From positions 2,921,501-2,985,500 of the forward strand of contig NZ_CP112881.1 of assembly GCF_026409565.1 (NCBI RefSeq): a stretch of DNA of 64,000 bases, given 5' to 3'. The translations under genes and the position numbers were made by a program. Source of the DNA: Sneathiella aquimaris (GTDB lineage Bacteria; Pseudomonadota; Alphaproteobacteria; Sneathiellales; Sneathiellaceae). The first letter of the stretch is position 1; each line of letters begins with the position of its first letter. Below, in pieces: positions 52,944-62,300 of the stretch. The notes beneath the pieces are model-generated. The model worked only from the letters and a program-made list of their open reading frames with translations. It was not told the origin of the DNA and made no database searches.

Positions 52944-52981
52944 TTGAAAAACCACTCCCCGGCCCAACAAAGAACCGGGGA
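52944..52981 (-). terminator. Candidate terminator of the VOC-family gene
   Basis: Seven-base stem TCCCCGG (52956-52962) / CCGGGGA (52975-52981) with a 12-base loop. On the minus strand it is followed by TGG and a T-run (52950 to 52946). It lies about 80 bases past the stop of the 53064-53444 gene. Confidence 0.55.
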
Positions 52982-53063
52982 TATGAAAAGTGTCCTATTG
53001 AACAGAAATTAAAAAGCGCTTATCAGCCAATAATCACGTTCAGAACCTGCTTTGTTTTATCTG

Positions 53064-53444
53064 CTAGCCCATGCGGTGGAGGGCGCAGATTTTATTACCT
53101 GAAGGATCGCGCAAATATGCAAGATACAAATCACCTTTAACGCCTTCACGCACGCCCGGAGGATCTTCGCAAGTCGTACCGCCATGTGCAAGGCCTGCTG
53201 CGTGCCACTTGTCTGCAGCTTCCGGATCCGCCGCAGTAAAACCAATGGTGCTACCATTGCCGTGGCTGGCGGCCTTTCCGTCAATGGGTTTCGAGATGGA
53301 AAAAATACCTTCTCTTGTGAAGTAAAAGCACCGCCCTTTGTCGTCCATTACACCTGGTTTATGTCCCAACGCGCCAAGGATAGCATCGTAAAAAACCTTT
53401 GCTTTTTCGACATCATCTGCCCCGACCATAATATGACTAAACAT
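53064..53444 (-). CDS. VOC family protein (glyoxalase/bleomycin-resistance fold)
   Basis: 126-residue vicinal-oxygen-chelate domain protein. The N-terminus MFSHIMVGADDVEKAKVFYDAIL and the C-terminal LRDPSGNKICALHR are typical, with paired beta-alpha-beta-beta-beta modules and candidate metal ligands. AAAAAGGAA precedes the ATG. The activity (lactoylglutathione lyase-like or other) is not deducible. Confidence 0.88.
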   Translation of the reverse strand: MFSHIMVGADDVEKAKVFYDAILGALGHKPGVMDDKGRCFYFTREGIFSISKPIDGKAASHGNGSTIGFTAADPEAADKWHAAGLAHGGTTCEDPPGVREGVKGDLYLAYLRDPSGNKICALHRMG

Positions 53445-53593
53445 CTAAATTCCTTTTTCATTCTTATATATTCTGGTATTCCGCGGGCATGTTAATATGA
53501 CTGACTTAAGATTACGAACATTTTACGGCCCGACTAGAATATTTTAAGAAATACCCCCCAAAACTCAGGCCCTTCGTTATGCTGTGCCGGAGT

Positions 53594-54532
53594 TCAACGT
53601 GCTCGCCCGTGTTCCATCTCTCGTTCAGACCGTTTGAAAAATTTTGATAAAACCTGGCTAACGAAATTTGCGGGCATAAAAACAATCGCGTTGCCCAGAA
53701 GGACGATGATGATGCCTGATGTGGCAACCATGTTCCAGAAATACCCCTCAAAAAAAGAAGAGAACACCAGCGCTATGACAGGAAATAGCACGGTGGAATA
53801 AGCCGTCTTTTCCGGACCAATGCGTCCCACCAATGACAAATAGGCTGTAAAACCAATCACCGATCCCGGGATCGCCAGATAAAACAGGGCCCCAATATAG
53901 GAGAGCGAGAAATCAATTGTCAGAGGATCTCCAAGGAAAATTGTGAACGCAAAGAGGACGGACGTGCCATACAGCATCGCATAGGCGTTGCCGGTTATTG
54001 TATTCACATTATTGGCCGCGTTCCACTTTCCAATCATATTGCCCAACGAAAAGAAATAGGTACCGCAAAATGCCAGAAGCAATCCAATAAACATGTCTAA
54101 AAAACTCCGACTTCCATCCAATGTCGGCAGTAACAGCAAAATAAGACCGATTAACCCCAATGCGCCGCCGAACACTGTCTTTAAAGAAATCGCAGTGTTG
54201 AAAAACAACCGGCTATTCAGCACGTTAAAAATCGTCGCGAGGGAGAATACAACAGAGACAAGCCCGCTTGGAATGCGATCTGTCGCATAGTAGAAGCACA
54301 TGAAATTAAGTGAAAAAAGGCACAGCCCCTGCCCAAACAACCTTAAGTGAGCCTTTTGAGGCAAGCGCATCCCCTTTCGCATAATCACAAGGCCGCTGAA
54401 TAAAACAATCGACGCCAAGGCAAACCGATAGGCGATTGATTGCGCGACAGGGACAGTTCCCAATTGCAACGATATTGCGAACCATGTTGTCCCCCAGATC
54501 ATTACAGTCAAAATGTACAAAAAACCTGACAT
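53594..54532 (-). CDS. EamA/DMT family transporter
   Basis: 312 residues, ten predicted helices in two EamA repeats (first: MIWGTTWFAISLQLG...; second: GSVIGFTAYLSLVGRIGPEKTAYSTVLFPVIAL). It is a permease of the drug/metabolite transporter superfamily. I use the ATG at 54532, after AAGGAGTG; an upstream frame to 54562 lacks a site. Divergent from an AraC-family regulator that may control it; the 173-base gap has no other gene. Confidence 0.9.
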   Translation of the reverse strand: MSGFLYILTVMIWGTTWFAISLQLGTVPVAQSIAYRFALASIVLFSGLVIMRKGMRLPQKAHLRLFGQGLCLFSLNFMCFYYATDRIPSGLVSVVFSLATIFNVLNSRLFFNTAISLKTVFGGALGLIGLILLLLPTLDGSRSFLDMFIGLLLAFCGTYFFSLGNMIGKWNAANNVNTITGNAYAMLYGTSVLFAFTIFLGDPLTIDFSLSYIGALFYLAIPGSVIGFTAYLSLVGRIGPEKTAYSTVLFPVIALVFSSFFEGYFWNMVATSGIIIVLLGNAIVFMPANFVSQVLSKFFKRSEREMEHGRAR

Positions 54533-54685
54533 AAAACACTCCTTAAACAGGGCTGCTGTCATGCCAGAACCGTTTGCGCCGTTCTTTCACCTTCTTGCAT
54601 TTTTTACATATTCTTGCGGTTTAGTGACGCAGACCAAGAGCCGCCTATTGTCACCGGTTTCCATTCGCCGTATTTAGAGAGGGAA

Positions 54686-54709
54686 ATGTCAACAAATGGA
54701 CCCCAATGA
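54686..54709 (+). CDS. Possible 7-codon leader ORF ahead of the AraC gene
   Basis: ATG TCA ACA AAT GGA CCC CAA TGA, encoding MSTNGPQ, is preceded by a strong site GAGAGGG and its stop overlaps the ATG of the araC-type gene (ATGA at 54706-54709). The araC ATG itself has no clear ribosome site. A translational-coupling leader is plausible; expression is not shown. Confidence 0.3.
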   Translation: MSTNGPQ

Positions 54710-55584
54710 ACAACCCAGTTTCTGATCAAGATGTCTTTGGTATATTGAAGGATGCAGGCGCGACGATCCTGCGATCCGTGGACATTGGCAACGGCCTGTC
54801 GGCCGCTCAGTGGTTCAATCAAAATGGTGAAGCGGCGTATGATCAACCGGGCCATCACACCTTCAGTGTTTACTTGAACGGCGGCGAAGCGGTAGAGCGT
54901 ATTGACAAACATGGCGCACATATTGGTGGCGCGCCCGGCAAGATCTGTTTGTTGCCTGAAGACCACAGATCTCGATGGAATATTCCGCAGAAACTGGAAA
55001 TGTTTCACCTGTATTTTGACTCTCAAAAGATTAAATCGCTGGCGTTACAGGCTTTTGATCGGGACCCGCGTCAAGTAGAATTGCAAGATCTGACATTTGA
55101 GGCAGATACCTATGCAGAAAACATACTAAAGCATGTCATCCTTCCCTTGGATTGGTCGGAACGGGCAAACCGACTGGCATTATCAAGTGCAGGCGACCTG
55201 TTGCTCATCCATATCCTGAAAAACTATTCACAAACACCGCTAAACTTGCCTCCTGTCACAGGCGGCTTACCGCCGTCAATTCGCAAAAAAATCGCCGATT
55301 ACCTGGATTCACATTTCGGCGACCCCATCAGCATCGACACCCTGGCCAGTCTTGCCGGATATAGCAGCTTCCATTTTGCTCGCATGTTCAAAGAGAGCTT
55401 TGCCCTCCCGCCTCATCGATATCTGGAAAAAATCAGGATTAAAAAATCAAAAGAAATGCTAAGGGCTAACGATACACCTTTGGCACAAGTCGCCATAGCT
55501 TGCGGATACTCTTCACAGGCTCACTTTACCGCTCGTTTCAAAAACGCTGTCGGTCTCACGCCAAAACAGTTTCAAAAACTGTAG
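54706..55584 (+). CDS. AraC family transcriptional regulator
   Basis: 292 residues. An N-terminal cupin-like sensing domain (YDQPGHHTFSVYLNGGEA, then KICLLPEDHRSRW) is followed by a C-terminal AraC domain at about 190-290, with LASLAGYSSFHFARMFKESFALPPHRYL and VAIACGYSSQAHFTARFKNAVGLTPKQF. Divergent from the EamA transporter gene, a typical regulator/transporter pair, and followed six bases later by an uncharacterised gene. The N-terminal cupin suggests a small ligand, identity unknown. Confidence 0.92.
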   Translation: MNNPVSDQDVFGILKDAGATILRSVDIGNGLSAAQWFNQNGEAAYDQPGHHTFSVYLNGGEAVERIDKHGAHIGGAPGKICLLPEDHRSRWNIPQKLEMFHLYFDSQKIKSLALQAFDRDPRQVELQDLTFEADTYAENILKHVILPLDWSERANRLALSSAGDLLLIHILKNYSQTPLNLPPVTGGLPPSIRKKIADYLDSHFGDPISIDTLASLAGYSSFHFARMFKESFALPPHRYLEKIRIKKSKEMLRANDTPLAQVAIACGYSSQAHFTARFKNAVGLTPKQFQKL

Positions 55585-55590
55585 TTCGGA

Positions 55591-56115
55591 ATGGAGCCCT
55601 TGCAGCAAGCCGAAAAAACAAACATCCCGGATGGCAGTTTCATGCAGGTTTACGACAAAACACCCGGCTGTTTAACTGATGCATTCCGCTGCAAAGTCGA
55701 TTTCTCCGTTAATCTGGAACATTTTATTCAAGCTTTCTTTGACAGCTCTGTTTTTAGGCTGGAACGGCTACTGATCCAGATCCTTACCCGCAAGCAGGCG
55801 GACTTAACACAGGTAAAAAAACTGGCCTCTGGCACAGATAAGACGTTTGCCGTCTGGCAGGTCGCACAAAGATCCAACTTTGAAATACTGATGAAGGTCG
55901 GTACCGGCCCAATTAGAAGCTGGCTTGCAGCCTATCCGGATCAGGATGGAGGGACATCCCTCTATTTTGGCTCCGCTGTCCTCCCGACAAAAGGGGACAA
56001 AAATGGAAATCAGCAGGTTGGTTTTTTATTTCAGGCAACAGTTTGGTTTCATGAATTTTATTCTCGTCTGCTTTTAAAGTCAGCAGTAAGAACCTTGACG
56101 AAGCAACCGGCCTAA
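55591..56115 (+). CDS. Uncharacterised protein downstream of AraC regulator
   Basis: 174 residues, no signal peptide or membrane span. It looks like an alpha/beta START/SRPBCC-like or DUF2867-like small protein: FFDSSVFRLERLLIQILTR, then AVWQVAQRSNFEILM, RSWLAAYPDQDGGTSLYFGSAVLP and a C-terminal helix (WFHEFYSRLLLKSAVRTL). These resemble proteins I know only as hypothetical. It starts six bases after the araC stop, so it is probably co-transcribed and may act with that regulator or the divergent transporter. No ribosome site is obvious. Confidence 0.65.
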   Translation: MEPLQQAEKTNIPDGSFMQVYDKTPGCLTDAFRCKVDFSVNLEHFIQAFFDSSVFRLERLLIQILTRKQADLTQVKKLASGTDKTFAVWQVAQRSNFEILMKVGTGPIRSWLAAYPDQDGGTSLYFGSAVLPTKGDKNGNQQVGFLFQATVWFHEFYSRLLLKSAVRTLTKQPA

Positions 56116-56253
56116 CGCTAGGGCACCCAGAACCGAGACTTGCCTGAACGACATCAAATACATCATATCGGTGTATTGTATTTTAATTTCACTAGTTTAA
56201 GTTATGTTGCACCTCACCTAAGTGCATTCCTTTAGCGCAAAAAAGGTAATGCC

Positions 56254-57066
56254 ATGAAGCCACTCACGTTATTTAACATTTTCATTGAAACCAGATATCC
56301 GGATGATGTCCCTCTCGGGACAATTTATGGCGATCTTTGCTACGGCAGATCACCTGGTGAAACCCTTGAGCAACTCGCCCGCCTTGGAAATGGAGAAGAA
56401 GCCGTCCAGGAGGAAAAAGACGATGCAATCGACAGCGCAGAGCTGGACCTTCCTTCCTTCCCTCGTCTTGGAAAATCCAGTATTGAGGCTATGGTCGCCC
56501 TGAACAGCAATGGTATCCTGGCGCAAATGCTGGGCGGAATAAATATCTGGCTTGAAGAATGTGACAATTTATCAGATCAGGAACTATTCAATGCCTTCAT
56601 GAGAGGGCAAGCCGGTGACAATTACGAAGATGAACTGAACCCTTACGAAAATCTGAACTTTGCCTATCTGAGCTATCTCGCCGGTCAACTCAGAACCGTA
56701 GGAAGGCTCTTTCGCGCCCGCGACGTTGAAAATGAAATGCAGGAAAGGCCGATTGCCCTTCTTCAACTGACCCAGAGGCTCGTTCACCGAATCCGGCACC
56801 GTCTTCCCTTCGTTCTTTGGCAAAATGCACGACCAGAAGTAAAGGAAAATCTGAACCCGACGTTAAATGATGACATTATGAACATTATCCTGGGTTATTG
56901 CATCGATGATGAATTGGCCGCTGTAATATGCCCCCCTGCCCCTTCATCTGCCGGCCCTTCAAGATCGGCAAGGCGCATGGCGGCTGACCTATCCCGATTT
57001 AAAAATGAAGAGGGAAAAGAAGACGGCCCCGAAGACGACGGAGGCGATGGTCCCGCACAAGGCTAA
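56254..57066 (+). CDS. Uncharacterised protein, paralogue of the 44871-45581 gene
   Basis: 270 residues, soluble, acidic and helical, no recognised domain. N-terminal, middle and C-terminal blocks align with the protein at 44871-45581 (for example GRSPGETLEQL with GRPAGTVLVYL; IRHRLPFVLW with LRQKLILLVW; MNIILGYCIDD with MTLIMSYFLDD). It has a C-terminal extension absent from the other: a Ser/Pro/Arg segment, then a very acidic, glycine-rich tail (EEGKEDGPEDDGGDG). A strong terminator follows. AAAAAAGGT lies before the ATG. Confidence 0.82.
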   Translation: MKPLTLFNIFIETRYPDDVPLGTIYGDLCYGRSPGETLEQLARLGNGEEAVQEEKDDAIDSAELDLPSFPRLGKSSIEAMVALNSNGILAQMLGGINIWLEECDNLSDQELFNAFMRGQAGDNYEDELNPYENLNFAYLSYLAGQLRTVGRLFRARDVENEMQERPIALLQLTQRLVHRIRHRLPFVLWQNARPEVKENLNPTLNDDIMNIILGYCIDDELAAVICPPAPSSAGPSRSARRMAADLSRFKNEEGKEDGPEDDGGDGPAQG

Positions 57067-57079
57067 CCCCACTCCCACA

Positions 57080-57114
57080 GAAGGAAGCTCATCCGAGCTT
57101 CCTTCCCGTTTTTT
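57080..57114 (+). terminator. Strong Rho-independent terminator
   Basis: Perfect 11-bp stem GAAGGAAGCTC (57080-57090) / GAGCTTCCTTC (57095-57105), loop ATCC, followed by CCG and six T residues (57109-57114). It lies 14 bases after the stop of the 56254-57066 gene and isolates it from the next gene. Confidence 0.92.
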
Positions 57115-57251
57115 GACCATCCAAACACCATAAGTTAGATTTCTAGTTACGAGTTCTCTCCATCAAAATGGATGCAACCAAAAGACCAATGGCCCGACAA
57201 GCGAAGAACCTGACATTGAGGAGCGCAAGCACGCGGGAGGAGGAGGGTAAA

Positions 57252-58037
57252 ATGACAAAAAACAAGAAAATGAAATGGCCCGAAAATCTCTCTGATGAGG
57301 AGAGGATACAAAAAGCGAAAGAGTTGACCGACATACTTGTTGATCACGCTCGCGCTTTATTGCCGGTTCAGGCAAACGCTCAACATATTGTCTATTCCTC
57401 TTCATTAGCCAACCAGATCCCCATGTCATATGCAGCGAACGCGTTCATCACCTTGCAATATAGTGTGCATTTTTTTCTACTCGTACGTCTTTGCGCAATT
57501 TGGGATAGCGGGGCAATTGACCGTGAAAGTATTTTAACGGTCCATGCACTTATCAACACACCGCAGATAAAAAAGAAGATCGTCGAAGATATCTGTCAAT
57601 GGCACCTCGATGATCGGCAGTTCCATCCAAATTCGGCTGATGATACTGAAATTTTCAGAGCCGAACTCTCACTCGATCAAAAAAATGCTCAACAACCCTC
57701 AGAAACAATAGAAGGCAAAACAACACAATGGCTCGAAGATGTGACCACCAGGATTGAAAAAGCAAACACCCGCTATGTCGATAAAAAGCTCAAGGCAAAT
57801 AGGGACATGTTCATTGCCCACAATCTGGCATTGGCTGTGGGGCACAAGCAATTTCCCGAAAAAATTAAATATGGTGATGAAAAACCGCTACTCGCTGAAA
57901 CAATTAAAATTATTACCCTCTTGCATCGGGTGCTCAACAACGCGGACTTTGATTGGGACAAGGCCAAAAAGCAGACCGACCGGAATGCAGAACAGCTTTG
58001 GTCAAACTGTACTTTTTCAATTCAAAATAAGCATTGA
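57252..58037 (+). CDS. HEPN domain protein (AbiU2-like), putative RNase/abortive-infection factor
   Basis: 261 residues, helical. The C-terminal half carries RDMFIAH (R184 to H190), an Rx4-6H HEPN motif with a polar residue after the Arg, within KKLKANRDMFIAHN as in AbiU2-like proteins. HEPN domains are often metal-independent RNases in toxin-antitoxin and phage-defence systems. The preferred start at 57252 follows GGAGGAGGAGGG; an earlier in-frame ATG at 57168 has no site. It is isolated: no nucleotidyltransferase (MNT) partner is adjacent. Function is inferred from one motif and overall shape. Confidence 0.65.
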   Translation: MTKNKKMKWPENLSDEERIQKAKELTDILVDHARALLPVQANAQHIVYSSSLANQIPMSYAANAFITLQYSVHFFLLVRLCAIWDSGAIDRESILTVHALINTPQIKKKIVEDICQWHLDDRQFHPNSADDTEIFRAELSLDQKNAQQPSETIEGKTTQWLEDVTTRIEKANTRYVDKKLKANRDMFIAHNLALAVGHKQFPEKIKYGDEKPLLAETIKIITLLHRVLNNADFDWDKAKKQTDRNAEQLWSNCTFSIQNKH

Positions 58038-58213
58038 AGCAATAACAGACAGACGAGGCCCAACAACTCCTTAATCGCAATCCGCTTTTCTTGAGACTGG
58101 ATCATACTGCGCATCTTGAAGTTTTTATGACTTGCTCTTTATTTTATATTTTTCTAATGTAAAATTATGCCATTACATTGTTGATGGCTATAAAACGGTT
58201 CTGGGGGGGAACA

Positions 58214-59239
58214 ATGAAAAATATATTCAAGCGAATTCCCGTATATTTAGCGTTTTTCTTTATACCGTTATCAGCCTGCGCCCAACAGCCTGTTCCAGAT
58301 TCTACTGGAAAGCCATGGCAGGCAATAACACCAACCAATTTGGTCCTTGCAGAAAATTTTGACCTGGCAGCCATGAGGCCTGCGAAACCCCGCGCGCCAA
58401 TGCCTGTCAATAAGGCGCTTTCAAGTGAAGAAAACCTGGTTGAAGCCCTGAAAATCTTTAATTCGATCAAAAAAGGCGATGACAAGGCAGGTTATTCGCT
58501 AACCCAGTTGTGGAACGAAGTCACTACGCAAAATGTTCCGCGTACGCAAAATGGAATTGGAGGCGTTCCGTCTTATGCTTTTTTATCGGCTGCAGGAAAG
58601 GCACTTCTATTAACGACCGATCCTGGAGGGCCCGTGAAATTTAACAATTCTGTCCGTGTCAGGCTTTCCATGTCCGGCCAAATACTGAACTACAAATTTG
58701 ACAAAATGACAGGCAGCGGCGTGTTGATTGCTGCAACCTACCTGACCACAACGGTAACGCCCGTTGTCACTATGACAAATCCTTTCTCAAACTCCCCGAA
58801 ACCCGAACCCGTAATGGGACAGGCAAGTGTCGAAGCTGAAGCCTTCATTTGGAAAGTCCGTGTAAAACCGGGTGGATTCACGATTGTCAATAAATGGCGC
58901 GATGATGATCCTTTTCCCGGAACAATTCCTTTTACGCGTGAAATGGTGGCAAGATCAAATGCATTGGGTCACAACTACAAGCTTTGGGCGAAAGGTAAAA
59001 AAATAAGGATCAAGGATGTCTGGCATGCTGAGATGTTGAACGGAAACTGGAATTGGGAAAGGGTCGATAATTCAAGCTCGTCCACCTCTCCCTATAAGCA
59101 CCTTTACACCTCTAGCGACGACAATTGCATTGATATGCTGTTTCAGGGATACCCTCCAGCCGATCTGGCAGACATGGCGCCGCCGCTCTATTGTCTGGGC
59201 CGATGCACGAACCCGCTTATCGTCAATACAGGCATGTAA
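58214..59239 (+). CDS. Putative lipoprotein of unknown function
   Basis: 341 residues from an ATG preceded by GGGGGGGA. A signal peptide ends in the lipobox LSAC (Cys22). The mature part is beta-rich with hydrophobic patches (GVLIAATYLTTTVTPVVTM), ordered like a binding or structural protein, and includes several paired cysteines near the C-terminus (DDNCIDM, LYCLGRCTN). I do not recognise a family. It is a single gene convergent with the large cyclase. Confidence 0.75.
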   Translation: MKNIFKRIPVYLAFFFIPLSACAQQPVPDSTGKPWQAITPTNLVLAENFDLAAMRPAKPRAPMPVNKALSSEENLVEALKIFNSIKKGDDKAGYSLTQLWNEVTTQNVPRTQNGIGGVPSYAFLSAAGKALLLTTDPGGPVKFNNSVRVRLSMSGQILNYKFDKMTGSGVLIAATYLTTTVTPVVTMTNPFSNSPKPEPVMGQASVEAEAFIWKVRVKPGGFTIVNKWRDDDPFPGTIPFTREMVARSNALGHNYKLWAKGKKIRIKDVWHAEMLNGNWNWERVDNSSSSTSPYKHLYTSSDDNCIDMLFQGYPPADLADMAPPLYCLGRCTNPLIVNTGM

Positions 59240-59384
59240 GCCATCCAGCACCGAGTTCACCATGGCTTTCACTTTAACGGCTCATTCGTTTGATGGGCCG
59301 GAAAGATTGATCATCGCCAATCTCAATTCTGCTCACCAAGGCCGCCATGCCAGCCCCTAACCGGCTGGGATTATCGGACCTTTG

Positions 59385-62300
59385 TCAGTTGATCTTTTGC
59401 AGCAGACGGGACTGTAAAACAACGCCGTAATATGCTTCAATTCCAGAGGCAAGCTTTGCGATCTTCTCTTCTGTAATTGCGTTGGTTCGCGCCGCGTTGA
59501 TCAAGGCGCGTTGCTCCAGCGCCAAAGCCTTTTGTTGCCTGGCAACAGCCATGGCCTTGTTCAGACAATCCTGTACCAAAGCAGAACCCGGATTAACCGA
59601 ATGGGTAAACTGGCTCATCAAGCGCAAGGTTTCCGCTTCATAAAAGCTGACGTCGGTTTCGCTGTTTTCAACCAAGGCCTGTTGCAACAATCCCAAACCC
59701 GTTTCATATCGGCCCGCCCAGCCGTGGATCTCGGCCTCCAGCGTCAGGCTGTAGGGCTTAATCTGCAAGGCCCCGGTACTTTCATATATCGCCTGTCCCT
59801 CGCGCAATATCTTTAGCCCCTCATCGCACTCCCCCGACCCGGCGATAGACCATCCGAATATAATCGACGCCCACCCCAACCAATAGGGAAACGAAAACTC
59901 AGCCGCAATCTCTCTGGCTTCAGACGCATACTTTTGGGCTTTTTTATAATCCTGATCTGTTTGGCAGACTGAGGAGGCAATCGATTTTGCATATGCCGTG
60001 CTGAACGGATGATTTAGTCTATCCGCAAACGCGATTGCTTCTTTCATCTGCTTATTGGCCTCGCCGGTCTTACCCAAAAACCAATTTGCCCAACTTCTTA
60101 CGCTGACGGCAATGACGTTTGGATCCGTTCCCTGATCAAAAGCCTGAACGCTGTGCAATTTCTGATCATACAGTGAGATAGCCTGAGACAAGTGATCCGC
60201 CGCATATCGAAAATCACCTGCAAAAAATCCACACATGCCAACAGATCGATGTCCCCCCATCAATAACGTCTGATCATTTTGCTCGATCGCTGTTTCCAGT
60301 TCCTGATCTGCAAGCGTTCGGGCATCGTTGATTTTACCGTTCAGGAAAAAGACATTGGCAAGTCCATGCGAAGCGGCCACCCGTTGATGGATCGTTCCAA
60401 CCTTCTTCCCTAACGTTGCGGCCTTGTCGTAGTTCTCTTTGACGTCAGACGCTGACCAACCATGTATCGCCAGTAAGGATGCCCCGAGGGCAAGGCGGAT
60501 ACCCAGCTCATATTCGTCCTGTTGGACATCGACAGTAAAATATTTCAATTCACGCAACGCTTTTTCAAGGTTGAACACTGCTTCTTGTTGTTCTGACCTT
60601 TCAGCCGCCCGCTTACCCGCCAATATCCAAAAATCTGCCGCTTCAACAGGTCGGTGCGCCTTGGAAAGGTGATGGGCAATTTGCTGTGGATAGTCTGAGA
60701 TTACTTCAGGATAGTCGCGGATATACACATCCGCAATCTGGCTATGATAGGTCAGCCTTTTGCTTTTAAGAAGCGCTTCATATGCGGCGTTTTGAATTAA
60801 CGCATGCTTGAAAACATAATGCACGTCCCCGCCATGTTGATGTTCCGTCACCAGGCCGGAGCGAACCAAAAGGCGAAGCGTGTGCTGGATATCCTCTTTA
60901 TACATTGGCACCAGCATTTCAATTAACGTTCCGCTGAATTCACGCCCGATAACCGCTCCAATCTGGGCAACAATTTTCCCTTCTGCCAGACGATCCAAAC
61001 GCGCAATGAGCGACGCCTGCAGGGATATCGGTATTTTTTCCGTTTTCGATCCATTGTCGAGCAACGAACGGGTCATTTCCTCCACATATAGTGGAATACC
61101 TTCCGCTCGTTTAGCAACTTCCTCAATGACCTTGGGCTTTAAGACATTACCCCCAAGTCTGTTGGCTATCTTCCTGCAATGCTCCATTCCAAGGCGCTTG
61201 AGATTGATTACTGTTGTCGGTGTTTCACTGCTGGAAGGAGGGGTATAATCCGGGCGATGGGAAACTATCATCAGAATAGGAAGATCTTTTAGAAATGGCA
61301 TGATTTCCAAAAACAATGTTTCCGTTGTCGGATCAATCCAATGAGCGTCTTCCAGCACGAACAGTACCGGCTGCGACTGAGCGCATTTCTTTAATTGATT
61401 TACAATGGCGTCCATCAACAGAACGCGCCTTTGATGAGCGGGCAAATTCAACGGCTTGTATTGTCCGAGATAAGGTAATGAAAGAAGCGAAGCGAAAAGA
61501 GGGACATCTCGCGGCAGATCTTCTGAAATATCCTCCAGCAACATCTCGAGTTTATTAAGGCGATTTTCATTCGTGTCGTCATACGTAATATTGGCCGCCA
61601 GTTTAATGCGCTGAATGATGGGGAAAAATGCACTATTTGCATGAAAAGCCGAGCATTGATGCTGAAGGTCAAGGTGGCGCATTCCTCGTATCTCATGCCG
61701 GATCTCTTCAATAATCCTCGACTTCCCAATTCCCGCTTCCCCTGAAATAATCAGAAACTGGCCCTGCCCATGGCAGGCCCGACTCCAGGCATCTCGGATA
61801 ATCGACAATTCCCGTGTCTGCCCTACAAATTCTGATATCATTTTTTCATGAAAAATGCTGAACCGACTCCCCACTGACGCCTCTCCAACGACCAACCACA
61901 TGGGGACTCGCTCTTCAAATCCCTTTAAATTAACAGGAGCCAATTCTTCAAGGATGAAAGACTGCCCAACCAGCTCCTTTGTCATGGCACTGATTGCAAT
62001 TTGATCTGGTTTCACCGCGCTTTGTAGACGAGCAGCCAAATTGGGGGTCACTCCTGTGACCTCACCGATACCCCGCTCTGTTTCACCGTCCAGATTACCG
62101 ACGACCACTTCTCCCGAAGCGATACCAACGCGCGTTCTCAGTTTCAGGTTTCCAATGACCGATAAATCCTTCACCGCCGATATAATATCCAGACTGGCAT
62201 ATATGGCCCGCACGGCCTGATCTTCATGGGCCAACGGCCACCCAAAATATATTAACGCGCCATCCCCCAGAAACTTAGCAACGAACCCGCCATACTTTTT

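Noticed and set aside
44868-59239. Integrated genomic island with boundaries
   Set aside because: Gene content looks accessory, but there is no integrase, tRNA, direct repeat or clear composition break that I can identify by eye.
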